From positions 1-64,000 of the forward strand of contig JAITVK010000013.1 of the NCBI GenBank assembly GCA_031285845.1: a stretch of 64,000 nt of DNA, read 5' to 3'. This DNA is from Propionibacteriaceae bacterium (GTDB lineage: Bacteria > Actinomycetota > Actinomycetes > Propionibacteriales > Propionibacteriaceae). A program made the translations under genes and the position numbers. Shown in pieces: positions 24,993 to 34,778 of this stretch; the first letter of the stretch is position 1; each line of letters begins with the position of its first letter. The notes below the pieces were generated by a model. That model had not been told where the DNA came from, did no database searches, and worked only from the letters and a program-made list of their open reading frames with translations.

Positions 24993-26003
24993 TCAAGACA
25001 CCTGACGCAGCGAATCGCGGACGATCAAACGAGCCGGCTGAACGATCCTGGTCGAGGTCGGCGAGCCCTGAGTGATCGCCAGCAGCAGGCGCGCCGCCGA
25101 GCGACCGAAAGCCATCGGATCACGATTCAGCGCCGTCAGCGGCGGCAAGGCCGTACGCGAGACGATCGAGTCGTCCCACGCGATCAGCGAGGTCTGTCCA
25201 GGGACGTCGATCCCACTGGCTCGCAACCCCGCCAGCGCGCCGACCGCCATCAAATCATTCGAACACACCACGGCTTGAGGGATCGACCCGCTCGCCAAAA
25301 CCTGCTGAACCAGAGCTCGGCCCGACTGTGTGGTGTAGTCGCCATCGAGAATCTGAACATCGAGGCCGTGGGCGACGGCGTACTGAGTCAAGCCCGCCCG
25401 ACGACGCTTCTCGGCCGCCAACTCCACCAAGCCGCCGATGAACAACACCTTGGTCAAGCCACAGTCCACCAGCGCCTGCCCGATCGTGGCCGCCTCGGCC
25501 ACCGAGTCACCCAACACCGCCGGATCGTCGCCGTGGCTGAACCCCACCAAGACGTACGGCAAATCCAATTCACGCAGAAGAGGCAGTCGGGCGTCGTCGG
25601 TGTCACCATCGAACAGAACCACGCCATCGACGCGACGCTCCTCCGCCCACTGCCGGTAAGTCCGCCGCGCCATGTCGTCGCGATCGCCGACCATCCGCAA
25701 CATCAACGTCACGTCGGCTTCGAGGAGGACCTGCTCCATCCCGGCCAGGACCAGCGGATACCACGGCTCCTCGCCGAGCAGGGCAGGATCGCGCCGCAGC
25801 ACGACCCCGATCGCTGCGGAACGACCGCCAGCCAGCGCCCTGGCCACCACGCTCGGATGCCATCCACGTCTTCTGGCGAGCGCCTTCACCCGAGCTCTGG
25901 TCTGCGCTGACACACCCGGTTGGTCGTTGAGGGCGTACGACACGGCTGACTTGGCCAGACCCAACTCTCGAGCCAAGTCGGTGATCGTGACACGCTTGCT
26001 CAT
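24993..26003 (-). CDS. LacI-family transcriptional regulator
   Basis: The 336-residue repressor (ATG at 26003; a GTG at 26012 is also open) has the N-terminal HTH TITDLARELGLAKSAVSYAL, a hinge (VVARALAGGRS), and a periplasmic-binding-like sugar sensor domain to the end (CSNDLMAVGAL, SLIAWDD). It is directly upstream of the sugar importer operon on the same strand. The palindromes at 24914-24958 are likely targets. The inducer is probably a product of the beta-glucoside pathway. Confidence 0.9.
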   Translation of the reverse strand: MSKRVTITDLARELGLAKSAVSYALNDQPGVSAQTRARVKALARRRGWHPSVVARALAGGRSAAIGVVLRRDPALLGEEPWYPLVLAGMEQVLLEADVTLMLRMVGDRDDMARRTYRQWAEERRVDGVVLFDGDTDDARLPLLRELDLPYVLVGFSHGDDPAVLGDSVAEAATIGQALVDCGLTKVLFIGGLVELAAEKRRRAGLTQYAVAHGLDVQILDGDYTTQSGRALVQQVLASGSIPQAVVCSNDLMAVGALAGLRASGIDVPGQTSLIAWDDSIVSRTALPPLTALNRDPMAFGRSAARLLLAITQGSPTSTRIVQPARLIVRDSLRQVS

Positions 26004-26194
26004 CGTCGCCACACCGCCGCGCTGCTGCTCGGTGAACAGATCGTGAGCCGACGACCTTCGCGGCTGGCGCAGCGCCGAGACGGGCCGTGACTCTGGTTGA
26101 GGCCACCCATGGCGTTCGCCCTCCTTCGGATCGGTCAGCGAGCAATCGTGGTCAGTCTAGCGTCGATGAGCGAACCGGCGGACGGCCTGACCCG

Positions 26195-27058
26195 TCAGGC
26201 TCGCGTGACCCTCGGCTCCAACGTGATCGTGACATCGGACTCCAACGACGGATCGGGCGCCAGCAAAGCCGACCAGGTGTAGCGCGACGACACCAGACGC
26301 CCGTCCAAGGCCCGGGCCTGCGCCTGCGAGGTGTTGGCGTAGCGGCCGTTCGGATCCAACGCCGGGGGATAGAGGATCTCAGCGTGAAGAACATCCGAAC
26401 TGGTCACACGACTGTGGTCATCGGCTGTTCCAGTCGCCGTCGCCACATTGACGTGCTCACCCGCAGGCCGAGTGGCCCACTCCATCGACACGCACCAGAT
26501 GTGCGTCTTGGCCGCGCCGTCGTAACCGCCGGGAGCCTGCAACACTTCGTCCTCACTGGTGATCACTCCATCGACCGCGGCTGGCGGGTCGCCCGCGCCA
26601 TCCTGAACAGTACAGTCGCCACTGGAGTCCCCCCGGTAGACCTTGGTCACCGTGCCTTCCCACACCGAGTCGACCGAATCCGTCCCGTCGCCCCGATCCG
26701 GATAACTGACCTGGTAGGTCAAACCACCGCCGCCCTGGGCGTACCCCGACACGTCGAAGCGCCACACCACCGGCCCGTCCAACGCCTGAGCGATCACCGA
26801 CCCTGGCACTGTCACGTTGACACTGGTTCCAGCGTCGGTCGTAGTCGCCTGGGCGTACTGCGGGGTCGGATCGACCTGCTCGGCCGCCACGAACGACACG
26901 ACGCCTCTGGCCATCTCCGGCAGTGTCACATCCCCATGATCAGCCCACAGCGCGTAGCTCACTCCACCGGATCCGACCAGTGCCACGACAGCCAGGATCG
27001 TGCCGACAACCGTACGCCACGGATGTCGCGCAGCCCTGTCGCGACGCCGGGCGCTCAT
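26195..27058 (-). CDS. secreted protein with SipW-type signal
   Basis: The 287-residue protein starts with a basic run (MSARRRDRAARHPWR), then one hydrophobic helix ending GGVSYALWAD. That YALW-D ending is characteristic of proteins processed by SipW-type alternate signal peptidases, the class including TasA-like exported proteins. The mature part is beta-rich and acidic with two cysteines. Its ATG overlaps the stop of the preceding gene (ATGA). It is third in an operon with another such protein and a giant beta-helix protein. A surface or fibre role is inferred; no SipW gene is in the window. Confidence 0.6.
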   Translation of the reverse strand: MSARRRDRAARHPWRTVVGTILAVVALVGSGGVSYALWADHGDVTLPEMARGVVSFVAAEQVDPTPQYAQATTTDAGTSVNVTVPGSVIAQALDGPVVWRFDVSGYAQGGGGLTYQVSYPDRGDGTDSVDSVWEGTVTKVYRGDSSGDCTVQDGAGDPPAAVDGVITSEDEVLQAPGGYDGAAKTHIWCVSMEWATRPAGEHVNVATATGTADDHSRVTSSDVLHAEILYPPALDPNGRYANTSQAQARALDGRLVSSRYTWSALLAPDPSLESDVTITLEPRVTRA

Positions 27059-27849
27059 GACTCACCTCCTTGACCGAGCGTGGGGGTGAAGCCATCGCCT
27101 TGACGGGTTTGAACCAGACCGAAGCTGAGAGTTCCCATGTCCCAAGCTGTGGCCGCAGTCGCGCTCGGATCAGTGTCGACCCAGTCGTATCCGCCGCCGA
27201 CGGCGACACTGATGACGACTCGCCAATGCGTCGGACCCCCATCGGCGCTGGCGCCCAACCCAGGCACTGCCACAGACTGACCCAACTGGGCCTGTCCGCT
27301 CGCTGGCGCGACTTGGACGCCCGTGTCATTTTCCACATGGAAACCGATCTGAACGTCCGCGTCAACCTCACCCGGATGGGTGTAGTCCACGGTCATCGCG
27401 GCGGCCAGATTGTCACCGATCAGCGTTGCAGTCACCGGGACCATGACACTGAACGTGTCCCCAGGCATCGCTGCGAAGTCGACCGGGTCCACCCCCAACT
27501 GGCCTTGCGCGGGATCGTCGACGCCTGGCGTGGTCTGAAGCCATGACCCCTGGCCGACTTCCAGTTTCAGATCTCCGGAATGGATCCGCCCGACCGACAT
27601 CGACGAACCACCCGACATCATGGCGTACACCGCGCCGGAGGCCGCGCCGACGATGACCAACGCCGCGAAGACGACCAAGCACATCACAGGGGTCATCCCT
27701 CCGATGAGTCGCCCCCGCAACCAAGAGCAGCGCGCAGCGCGCCGCGCCGGACCGCTCTGAGCGGACCGACGATCCGATATCGATCCGGCCCGCGTGGCGT
27801 CCAGAACGGTCGTGTTCCGTGCGTGAGAACCGACTGAATCCGGCGTCAT
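27055..27849 (-). CDS. secreted protein, alternate-signal family
   Basis: The start is the ATG at 27849, or a GTG one codon earlier, fused to the stop of the upstream gene. It encodes ~264 residues. The long basic N-terminus is followed by one hydrophobic helix (MCLVVFAALVIVGAASGAVYA). The mature part (IHSGDLKLEVGQGSWLQTTPG, then FAAMPGDTFSVMVPVTATL) resembles actinobacterial alternate-signal-mediated exported proteins, with a beta-sandwich TasA-like layout. It is coupled to both neighbours. Probably part of an extracellular assembly; the exact family is unsure. Confidence 0.55.
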   Translation of the reverse strand: MTPDSVGSHARNTTVLDATRAGSISDRRSAQSGPARRAARCSWLRGRLIGGMTPVMCLVVFAALVIVGAASGAVYAMMSGGSSMSVGRIHSGDLKLEVGQGSWLQTTPGVDDPAQGQLGVDPVDFAAMPGDTFSVMVPVTATLIGDNLAAAMTVDYTHPGEVDADVQIGFHVENDTGVQVAPASGQAQLGQSVAVPGLGASADGGPTHWRVVISVAVGGGYDWVDTDPSATAATAWDMGTLSFGLVQTRQGDGFTPTLGQGGES

Positions 27850-30800
27850 CACGACCCGCCCGTCGGGGACGTGGCGTGAATGGCGACAGGGTTGTGCGGA
27901 TACACAATGGTCACCGACTCGCCTCGAGCCAAGCTGGGGATCGTGTCGATCACACCGAGGATGTCGTCAGTCACCTCGATATCCGTCAGCGATGTCGCCC
28001 AATCGTCTTTCGAGATGTTCGTCACCGTGAAGGTGAACCAGACCGGCTGTCCGTCGAGCAATTGCGAGCCGACTGGAACTGGAGTCCGAGCCCCACCGGC
28101 GGTGATGTTATCCACAGTGTTGTCACTGCCCGTCACACCGGTGTAAACCGCCTCGGTGATCCTGATCTGTGGACTGATCGAAAACAGTTGCAGCGTCTGA
28201 GACGGCACCACCAGCCCGACGTAGTCCTGATCCGTCGTAGTCAAGGTGTGGCTCAGAGTCACCACGGTCCCTGCCGGCACCGATTGTCCATTCGGCAGCC
28301 CTGGGGCGCTGACATGGATTGTCGTGTCGGAACCCAGCTGACCGGTTGCGGTGACCGAGGCGTCCACCTGATAGGTCGCGCCCGTGGCGTCCGGCGTGAC
28401 TGTGAACGTCAACGGCGCGCTCGGAGCCGGCGCGCTCGGATCGACCCCGATCGTGTAATCCTTGCCATTCGGCTCACCCAGAATGACCGGCAGAACTGCC
28501 GGGTTGACAACCAGCGGATTGTGATACTCGACCACCACGTCCGTGCTCTTGGCGGGCGTCAGGTTAGTCAAACCACTCAGACCGGTCACCGTTCCCGCCG
28601 GCAGCGACACCGTGACATCACCAGAGTCATCGGCCCGTACGACCACATCGAACACCAGCCTGCTGTCGGTCGGGGTCGGGGTGACGGAGGTGATCCGGGT
28701 GTTGAGGGCGGTCGACCCCTCGACCGAGAAGTCCGAGATGGCGACCGACGCCGGGTCGATGTCGACACTCGATTCGAGCGTGAAGTGAATGTTGCGCCCG
28801 CTCGTGGGACTGTTCTGTCCCCCGTCGCCGGTCACGGGATCCGGTGTGGCCCGATTGAGACTCAGAGTCGGACCGCACTGCCCGGACAACGTGACCACAC
28901 GCGACAGCTGCGATGACACGGTGGTGTCGCCCGCGTTCGGATCATGGGTTTGGATGCGCAGCGCCCCAGTAGACGCACCAGCTTCCGACACTGGAAGGAC
29001 TGTTCCAGCCGGGAACACCATCACCGGCTTGCCTTGCGCGTCGAGAACCGGCCGCCCCGATTGATCCATCGCCGCAACCTTCAAGTGGTCGAACCTGGAG
29101 TCGTTCGGATCGGTCGGCAGAGGCACTTTGAGGGTGTAATGCCCATTGGCGTCCAGTGGATGGTCGATGTCGCCGACCGGTTGGGAGGCCAACAGCACTT
29201 CAGCGGTCGTGGCTCGCGTCCAGAAGATGTCGACACTGATCGGTTTTGGAGTCAACACCGGTGTTCGGTTCGGCGGCGAAGCCAAGTCGACCTGATCGGC
29301 CGGATCGGTCGGCGGGGCGATCTCCACTTCAGCCACACAACTCGGAGTGTCCAAAGGCGTCTGGGATTCAGTGGCCGAGGTGATGACCGCCGCGACGTTG
29401 GCAGTCGCGCTAGTCGTACGAGCCACCGGGAACCAGGTGTTCATCTTCGCGTTGGCCGTCGAGTCGTAGTTGTTCACCATCAGCGGAGCGTTCGCATTAT
29501 CCGAGTTCGACTCCTCGTTCGGCGTGGATTGCTCGGTCTTGGTGTTGACCCCGAAGGTGTTGCGCTGAACGGTCACTGCGCCGGTCCGGTTCAGCCGGAT
29601 CGTGGCCGCGTAGCTGGGCACCGCTTGTTCGCCGAAGCCGTCGAAATGGTTGTCCTGGATCACCATGTGCGAAGCTGTCGTGTTCCCCGTCGAAGTCATC
29701 GCGCCGTACCACACGATGGCCGGAATCAGCGACGAGGTGGCAGTGATGGTGTTACCCGAGATGGTCCCCGAACCGATCTGCTTGCCGCCAGGCAAGCGAA
29801 TCGCCCCATAACCGTTGGCGTCGATGCCGTAACCCCAACGCACCGGCGCAGTGATGCCGGTGATCACGTTGTCGGAGATCTGCAGCTTGGTGATGGTGGC
29901 CGCTTCACCGACCTGGCCGAAGTCGATCAGGTTCTGCACCGTCCCCGTCACCGCCGAGGCGACCTGTGTGATCACGTTCTTCTCGATGATCAGTGAGGCG
30001 ATGTTGGCTGGCTGATCGGATCGGTTATACCACCCGCTGAAGCCGAACAGCGATGTCGTCGAGTCGCCCTTCATCGTGGTGTTGGTGATCGTGTTGCCAC
30101 TGAACGTCGCCGAACCAGTGACAGTCGCGCCACGCAGGTCGAACAAGGGTCGATCAGTCCACACCGTCGCGTTGGTGACGGTGTTGTTTGTGACCTCAAG
30201 ATTCGGCACAGTCGCTGAATCCACGTTGAGGAAGCGAGCCGTGTACGTCGTCGCCCCTCCGTTAGGCGTGGCGTTCAGATTCGAGGACGTGTTGGAGTTG
30301 AACTTGATCGAGTCGACGTACTGCTGTTCGACGCGAAGGCCCGAACTATTGCAGCCGCCAACATTGCCCGAATCGCAGCCGTTACTGTTCGGATCGGTGA
30401 AGTAGGTGTTGTTCGACACGTTCAGCACGCCTTTGACGTGATTGGCTGCGGTCGAATTCGTCCCATTCACGACGATCCATCCCCATCCGGCGGAACCTTC
30501 GGAAGCGGCATACCCGGACAGGTCGTTGTTCTCAATCGTCACATCAGTGGCTCCGCCACGAACCAACACGAACCGCTCGGGATGGAAGTTCGGCGTACGA
30601 CTGATGTTCTTCTCGATCGTGACCGACGACGCCTTCGGGCCGACATAGAAGGTGCTCGTGGCCGTCCACGACTGGTGGATGCCCGTGACGGTGATGCTCG
30701 CTCCATTGAGCAGGAAGAGCGTGGCGGTGACACTGTCAGAGACGGTGGCGTCACGTATCCGCAACTTGCCGCCCAAATCGATGGTGACCGGATTGGTGGC

Positions 30801-31319
30801 GAGATAGACCGCGCCAGTGGAGTCACTCGTGGATCCCGTCGGACCCCCAGAGGTCCCCGCCTGATTGGGGGTGCCATCGATTTGGTGATCCTGGGTCCGA
30901 CCACCTGGGCGCATCATCCACGTCAGGTTGTTGGTTGACAGTGGAATGATCTGTGCCAAATCATCGTCGGGAGTGTTCGGATCATCGACGTACCCGGGAT
31001 GGGCGGCGAGATAGGCGGTCTCATAGGCTTTGGCCCAGTCGGGGTCGACGACGACATGATCCTTGTCGTTGGAGACGTTGGCCTCTTCGAGCGCTGCCCG
31101 CAGCGTGCATTCATTGGCCGTCGTCAGACATTGCCCGTCGCCCGGATTGGCGTCATAGTCTTGAGCGATCGAATTGATCTTATGCGTGTGGGCGTACGTT
31201 CCGTCAGCCGCCCATGAAGCGACCATTCCGATCCCGGTGACTGTGGTCAGCGCCAACCCGACGGCGACCAGAATCCGAATCGGCTTGCTCCACTGACCAG
31301 TCGACCTGGTCCGAACCAT
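27849..31319 (-). CDS. large secreted CSLREA / parallel beta-helix protein
   Basis: The ATG at 31319 has GGGGAG 5 bp upstream; a longer frame to 31367 lacks support. The 1156-residue protein has a signal peptide (ILVAVGLALTTVTGIGMVAS), then a CSLREA-like motif (DGQCLTTANECTLRAALEEAN). A long run of N-rich beta-helix rungs follows (about 170-620; VTIENNDLSG, LEVTNNTVTN, KLQISDNVITG). Several beta-sandwich repeats then run to the C-terminus (VWFTFTVTNISKDDW). No LPxTG or other sorting signal is visible, so it may be released or held by partners. It heads a coupled operon with two alternate-signal proteins. An adhesin or polysaccharide-binding role is likely but unproven. Confidence 0.75.
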   Translation of the reverse strand: MVRTRSTGQWSKPIRILVAVGLALTTVTGIGMVASWAADGTYAHTHKINSIAQDYDANPGDGQCLTTANECTLRAALEEANVSNDKDHVVVDPDWAKAYETAYLAAHPGYVDDPNTPDDDLAQIIPLSTNNLTWMMRPGGRTQDHQIDGTPNQAGTSGGPTGSTSDSTGAVYLATNPVTIDLGGKLRIRDATVSDSVTATLFLLNGASITVTGIHQSWTATSTFYVGPKASSVTIEKNISRTPNFHPERFVLVRGGATDVTIENNDLSGYAASEGSAGWGWIVVNGTNSTAANHVKGVLNVSNNTYFTDPNSNGCDSGNVGGCNSSGLRVEQQYVDSIKFNSNTSSNLNATPNGGATTYTARFLNVDSATVPNLEVTNNTVTNATVWTDRPLFDLRGATVTGSATFSGNTITNTTMKGDSTTSLFGFSGWYNRSDQPANIASLIIEKNVITQVASAVTGTVQNLIDFGQVGEAATITKLQISDNVITGITAPVRWGYGIDANGYGAIRLPGGKQIGSGTISGNTITATSSLIPAIVWYGAMTSTGNTTASHMVIQDNHFDGFGEQAVPSYAATIRLNRTGAVTVQRNTFGVNTKTEQSTPNEESNSDNANAPLMVNNYDSTANAKMNTWFPVARTTSATANVAAVITSATESQTPLDTPSCVAEVEIAPPTDPADQVDLASPPNRTPVLTPKPISVDIFWTRATTAEVLLASQPVGDIDHPLDANGHYTLKVPLPTDPNDSRFDHLKVAAMDQSGRPVLDAQGKPVMVFPAGTVLPVSEAGASTGALRIQTHDPNAGDTTVSSQLSRVVTLSGQCGPTLSLNRATPDPVTGDGGQNSPTSGRNIHFTLESSVDIDPASVAISDFSVEGSTALNTRITSVTPTPTDSRLVFDVVVRADDSGDVTVSLPAGTVTGLSGLTNLTPAKSTDVVVEYHNPLVVNPAVLPVILGEPNGKDYTIGVDPSAPAPSAPLTFTVTPDATGATYQVDASVTATGQLGSDTTIHVSAPGLPNGQSVPAGTVVTLSHTLTTTDQDYVGLVVPSQTLQLFSISPQIRITEAVYTGVTGSDNTVDNITAGGARTPVPVGSQLLDGQPVWFTFTVTNISKDDWATSLTDIEVTDDILGVIDTIPSLARGESVTIVYPHNPVAIHATSPTGGS

Positions 31320-31571
31320 GTTCTCCCCTTTTTCCGTCCCGGCGAACAAGTGTATGAACGGAATCAAGTCGGCTTCATCAGGCCGCCCGCTCTACGTATC
31401 CAGACCCCTGAGGTTAGGTACGCCGGTGAGGCTCGATCCGTTCGTCGGGCGGTCAGTGTTCAGTCCTTGTCAGCAGGAAACAACGCATAGGGTCCATTTC
31501 CTGATGTCTGATTCGTCTCAGCGCGGCGAGTACGACTTCGCGGGACCGCGAGACCTGACTAGAGTGGCAGT
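31320..31571. promoter_or_regulatory. divergent promoter region
   Basis: This 252-bp gap separates the minus-strand surface-protein operon from the plus-strand NERD gene and should hold both promoters. No clear operator palindrome was found. Confidence 0.3.
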
Positions 31572-32439
31572 GTGTCCATCTTCGACAAGCAGACAGAGCC
31601 GGTCTTTCTCAAAGATGACTCATCGCTTGAGAAAGACCTGGCCGAGTTCGAGGCGCTGCCCACCCCCACAGGAGTTGGCGGGAGCGCGGCAAAGCGCCAA
31701 CTGTGGGCACTACGGCAAGGCGTGAACGGCGAACGCCAGGTCCGCTTCGAACTCACTCATTCCCATCTACCCTGCTGCGTCTTGCGCGATCTGCGCCTGG
31801 TCAGCCACGATCTCACCGCTCAAATCGATGTCCTCGTCGTCACCCGCAAGCAGACTTTCGTGATCGAGTGCAAGAACCTCTACGGCAACATCACCATCGA
31901 CGCCACAGGAGCCTTCACCCGCACAGTGTCGTACAGCAGTGGCCGATGGAAGAAAGAAGGAATCTACTCCCCTGTGACCCAAAACCAACGCCACCTCGAC
32001 GTGCTGCGACAGATTCGGACTGAGAACAAGGGTCGAGTCATGCAGTATCTGACCAACCACTACTTCGACAGTTTCTACGAGTCGGTGGTCGTGCTGGCCA
32101 ATGAAGGAACCATCCTGAGAGCCGACGGCGCTCCCCCAGGCATCGCCAGCCAGGTCGTACGCGCCGATCACCTCATCAGTCACCTGCGCGAGCGCATCAA
32201 AGCCTCGAGTGCTCCAGCCTCCCCTGACAAGGAGATGCGCCAGTTCGCCGAAGGTCTGCTGGCACTGCACCACCCGGTCGACACCGCCGTTCAATCCGAG
32301 CCAGACTCCACCGACCTGTCAACGCTGCGGTGCGGCCATGGTGGTACGTACGGTGAAGAAGGGCGCTGACATCGGCAAGCAGTTCTGGGGCTGCTCAGCC
32401 TTTCCGCATTGCCACTATACGATCGGCCTGAAGTCCTAG
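31572..32439 (+). pseudogene. NERD-domain nuclease-related protein with zinc ribbon, frameshifted
   Basis: From the GTG at 31572 the frame encodes a NERD domain (about residues 60-170: VLRDLRLVSHDLTAQIDVLVV, TFVIECKNLYGNI), which has the PD-(D/E)XK nuclease-like core. The frame runs to 32369 but its last residues are nonsense. From about 32300 the +1 frame instead encodes a topoisomerase-type C4 zinc ribbon: CQRCGAAMVVRTVKKG, then FWGCSAFPHCHYTIG, ending at 32439. NERD plus zinc ribbon is a known pairing, so the two parts belong together. One extra base before ~32315 would explain it: sequencing error, mutation or, less likely, programmed shift. DNA-processing role inferred. Confidence 0.7.
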
Positions 32440-32614
32440 GCCACGGCGACCAGTCACGGTCGCCAGCCCGAGCCTGCGCACTATCGCCTAAGGGTGGTCC
32501 AAACCCGCCGGGCTCAGTCCCAGCGGGCTCGCGACCCATTTTTCTTCACGAAATCCTGGAGAACTCGGCGCGCCTCCCACACACGGACCGCTTTTGGTAT
32601 TAAATAGTATTGTT

Positions 32615-33019
32615 ATGAGTTTGATCCATAACCCCCAGGACCTATCCATCCAAGCCCAAGACTTCATCACGGCTTTCGCCGAAGCCGGACCCGACTTCCT
32701 TGAGGCCCACATACCAGAAAGCTTCGTCGTCGGAATCATCTCCGGCGCGAGCGTGGTGGAGAGAAGCCGTTTCATTCACATGGCATTACAACGCGCGGCG
32801 CTCGTCGCCGGACTACGACTGGCCCCACCCACCATCAGCGCCGTCCAGGTCAGCGAAGTCGGTCCGGGCTATTTGTTGGCCACCGCCACCTGGACCATGA
32901 CACTGACCAACGATGAGGTCGCCACACTGGTCGAAGATTTCCTGATCGACCGCACGCAGCCACAATGGCAGTGCCTGGCGTATCTCCTGCGTCAAGACCT
33001 GCCAGCGTTGCTCGCCTGA
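32615..33019 (+). CDS. NTF2-like small protein
   Basis: The 134-residue protein starts at the ATG at 32615. It lies just after an unusually AT-rich patch with TAGTAT (32605-32610), so transcription may start at or near the ATG (leaderless). Helices at the start (DFITAFAEAGPDFLEAHI) and a beta-sheet half (PGYLLATATWTMTL) ending in DDR-like residues suggest an NTF2/SnoaL-like fold. That call is weak. Function unknown. It converges with the aldehyde dehydrogenase gene. Confidence 0.55.
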   Translation: MSLIHNPQDLSIQAQDFITAFAEAGPDFLEAHIPESFVVGIISGASVVERSRFIHMALQRAALVAGLRLAPPTISAVQVSEVGPGYLLATATWTMTLTNDEVATLVEDFLIDRTQPQWQCLAYLLRQDLPALLA

Positions 33020-33097
33020 ATCCGCCGAGCGTCACCGAAGCGCCTTCGCCGACGCTTGGCCTGACGCCACAGTGTGAGTCCTCCCCACAAAAAGGTT

Positions 33098-33126
33098 GGG
33101 GTACGGCCCGACTCAGGCCGTACCCC
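33098..33126 (-). terminator. intrinsic terminator after aldehyde dehydrogenase
   Basis: An 11-bp perfect stem (GGGGTACGGCC and its complement, 7-bp loop) lies between the convergent genes. On the minus strand the stem is followed after 4 bases by TTTTT, giving a Rho-independent terminator for the dehydrogenase gene. It may also serve the plus-strand gene. Confidence 0.75.
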
Positions 33127-33141
33127 GTCCAATCATCAGCC

Positions 33142-34635
33142 TCAAGCCTTCGGATAGAAGCCTGTCGGCGTCTCACCCAAGTTGATAAGGATGTTCTTGA
33201 TCTGGGTGTAGTGATCCAGAATCACCTTGTGAGTCTCACGACCGATCCCCGACGTCTTGTAACCGCCGAATGGGGCGCCCGCCGGGATCGCGTTGTAACA
33301 GTTGACCCACATCCGCCCAGTCTCGATCGCCCGTGCCACCCGGATCGCACGGTTGATGTCGCGGGTCCACACGCCACCGCCCAAGCCATAATCCGAATCG
33401 TTGGCCGCCGCGATGACCTCCTGCTCTGAAGAGAACTTGATCACCACGGCCACTGGTCCGAAGATCTCCTCCCGAGCGACCTTCATGTCGTTGGTCACCC
33501 CGGTCAGCAGCGTCGGCTGCATGAACGAGCCCTGACCCAGTTCGCCGTCCTCGTAGCGATGCCCGCCGACCGCGATGGTCGCGCCTTCACGCACGCCTTC
33601 CTCCACCCAGTCGGTGATCTTCTTCAACTGGGTGGCGTCGACCTGCGCACCCATCTGAGTGTCATCCAGCCACGGCATCCCGACTTTGACCCGTTGGAAA
33701 GCGGCGACTGCGTCGGCCACGAAGCGGTCGTAGATATCCTCATGGACGAAGACCCGCGAGCCCGCGCAGCAGACCTGTCCCTGATTGAACAGGATGCCCA
33801 TCTGCAACCCGTCGATCGCCATATCCCAGTCACAATCCGGGAAGAAGATGTTGGCTGACTTGCCGCCCAGTTCCAACGTGGACGGAATCAGACGGCAAGC
33901 GGCCGCTTCGGCGACATTGCAGCCGACCTCGGTCGATCCAGTGAAAGCCAGCTTACGGAAACCGGGATGATCCAGAATGTGCTGTCCTGAGCGGGACCCC
34001 TTGCCTGTGATGACATTGAACACCCCGGCCGGAAGGACGTCTTGGATCAAGCGCGCCAACTCCAACACCGACAAACTGGTCTGACTGGACGGCTTGAACA
34101 CCGTGCAGCACCCTGCGGCGAGAACCGGGGCGAGCTTCCAGGCCGCCATCAGGAACGGGAAGTTCCATGGGACGATCTGGCCGACCACACCGATCGGCTC
34201 ATGCATGATCAACGACATGGTGTTCTCGTCCAACATCGCCACGCTGCCCTCCTCGGTTCGTACGGCCGAGGCGAAGTAGCGGAAGTGATCGGCCGCCAAA
34301 GGAATGTCGACCGCCTTGGTCTCACGAATCGGCTTGCCATTGTCGAGCGACTCGACCAACGCCAAGTGGTCGGCGTTGGCGTCGATGATGTCGGCGATGG
34401 TCAACAGAGTCTTCTGCCGCTGAATCGGGTCGACTTTCTTCCATGACTCGAACGCCGCCCAGGCCGCGTCCACCGCCCGATCGACATCCTGTTTGGTCGC
34501 CTCCGCACATGTCGCGAGGCGGTCCCCGGTCGCCGGACAGGTGGATTCGAAGGTTCCGCCGTCTGAGGCCGACGTCCAGTGGCCGTTGATGAACAGACCA
34601 TAGGATTCCTGCACCTGGGGGTTGGGTATTGTCAT
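33142..34635 (-). CDS. NAD(P)-dependent aldehyde dehydrogenase
   Basis: The 497-residue protein starts at the ATG at 34635 with AAAGGAG 7 bp upstream. It has the cofactor region VGQIVPWNFPF and GSTEVG, the catalytic Glu in STLELGGKSANI, and the nucleophilic Cys in NQGQVCCAGSR. It oxidises aldehydes to acids; closest in feel to AldA/AldB-like acetaldehyde or broad-range aldehyde dehydrogenases. It is monocistronic. A perfect 22-bp palindrome 144 bp upstream may control it. Confidence 0.92.
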   Translation of the reverse strand: MTIPNPQVQESYGLFINGHWTSASDGGTFESTCPATGDRLATCAEATKQDVDRAVDAAWAAFESWKKVDPIQRQKTLLTIADIIDANADHLALVESLDNGKPIRETKAVDIPLAADHFRYFASAVRTEEGSVAMLDENTMSLIMHEPIGVVGQIVPWNFPFLMAAWKLAPVLAAGCCTVFKPSSQTSLSVLELARLIQDVLPAGVFNVITGKGSRSGQHILDHPGFRKLAFTGSTEVGCNVAEAAACRLIPSTLELGGKSANIFFPDCDWDMAIDGLQMGILFNQGQVCCAGSRVFVHEDIYDRFVADAVAAFQRVKVGMPWLDDTQMGAQVDATQLKKITDWVEEGVREGATIAVGGHRYEDGELGQGSFMQPTLLTGVTNDMKVAREEIFGPVAVVIKFSSEQEVIAAANDSDYGLGGGVWTRDINRAIRVARAIETGRMWVNCYNAIPAGAPFGGYKTSGIGRETHKVILDHYTQIKNILINLGETPTGFYPKA

Positions 34636-34778
34636 TTGCTGCTCCTTTGCTCTACATCGAACTGACTGCGCCGACAGTTGAAAATGCTGCCACCGCCTAG
34701 ACGGGGTCGAACACCACCCGCCCAGATTTCGCAGTCTACCCCCGAAATACCACGACAGTATTGTGGTCGTCGCACCAT

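Noticed and set aside
27070..28916. Plus-strand frames under the surface-protein operon
   Set aside because: They are antisense to three coupled genes with clear signal peptides and have shadow-type composition.
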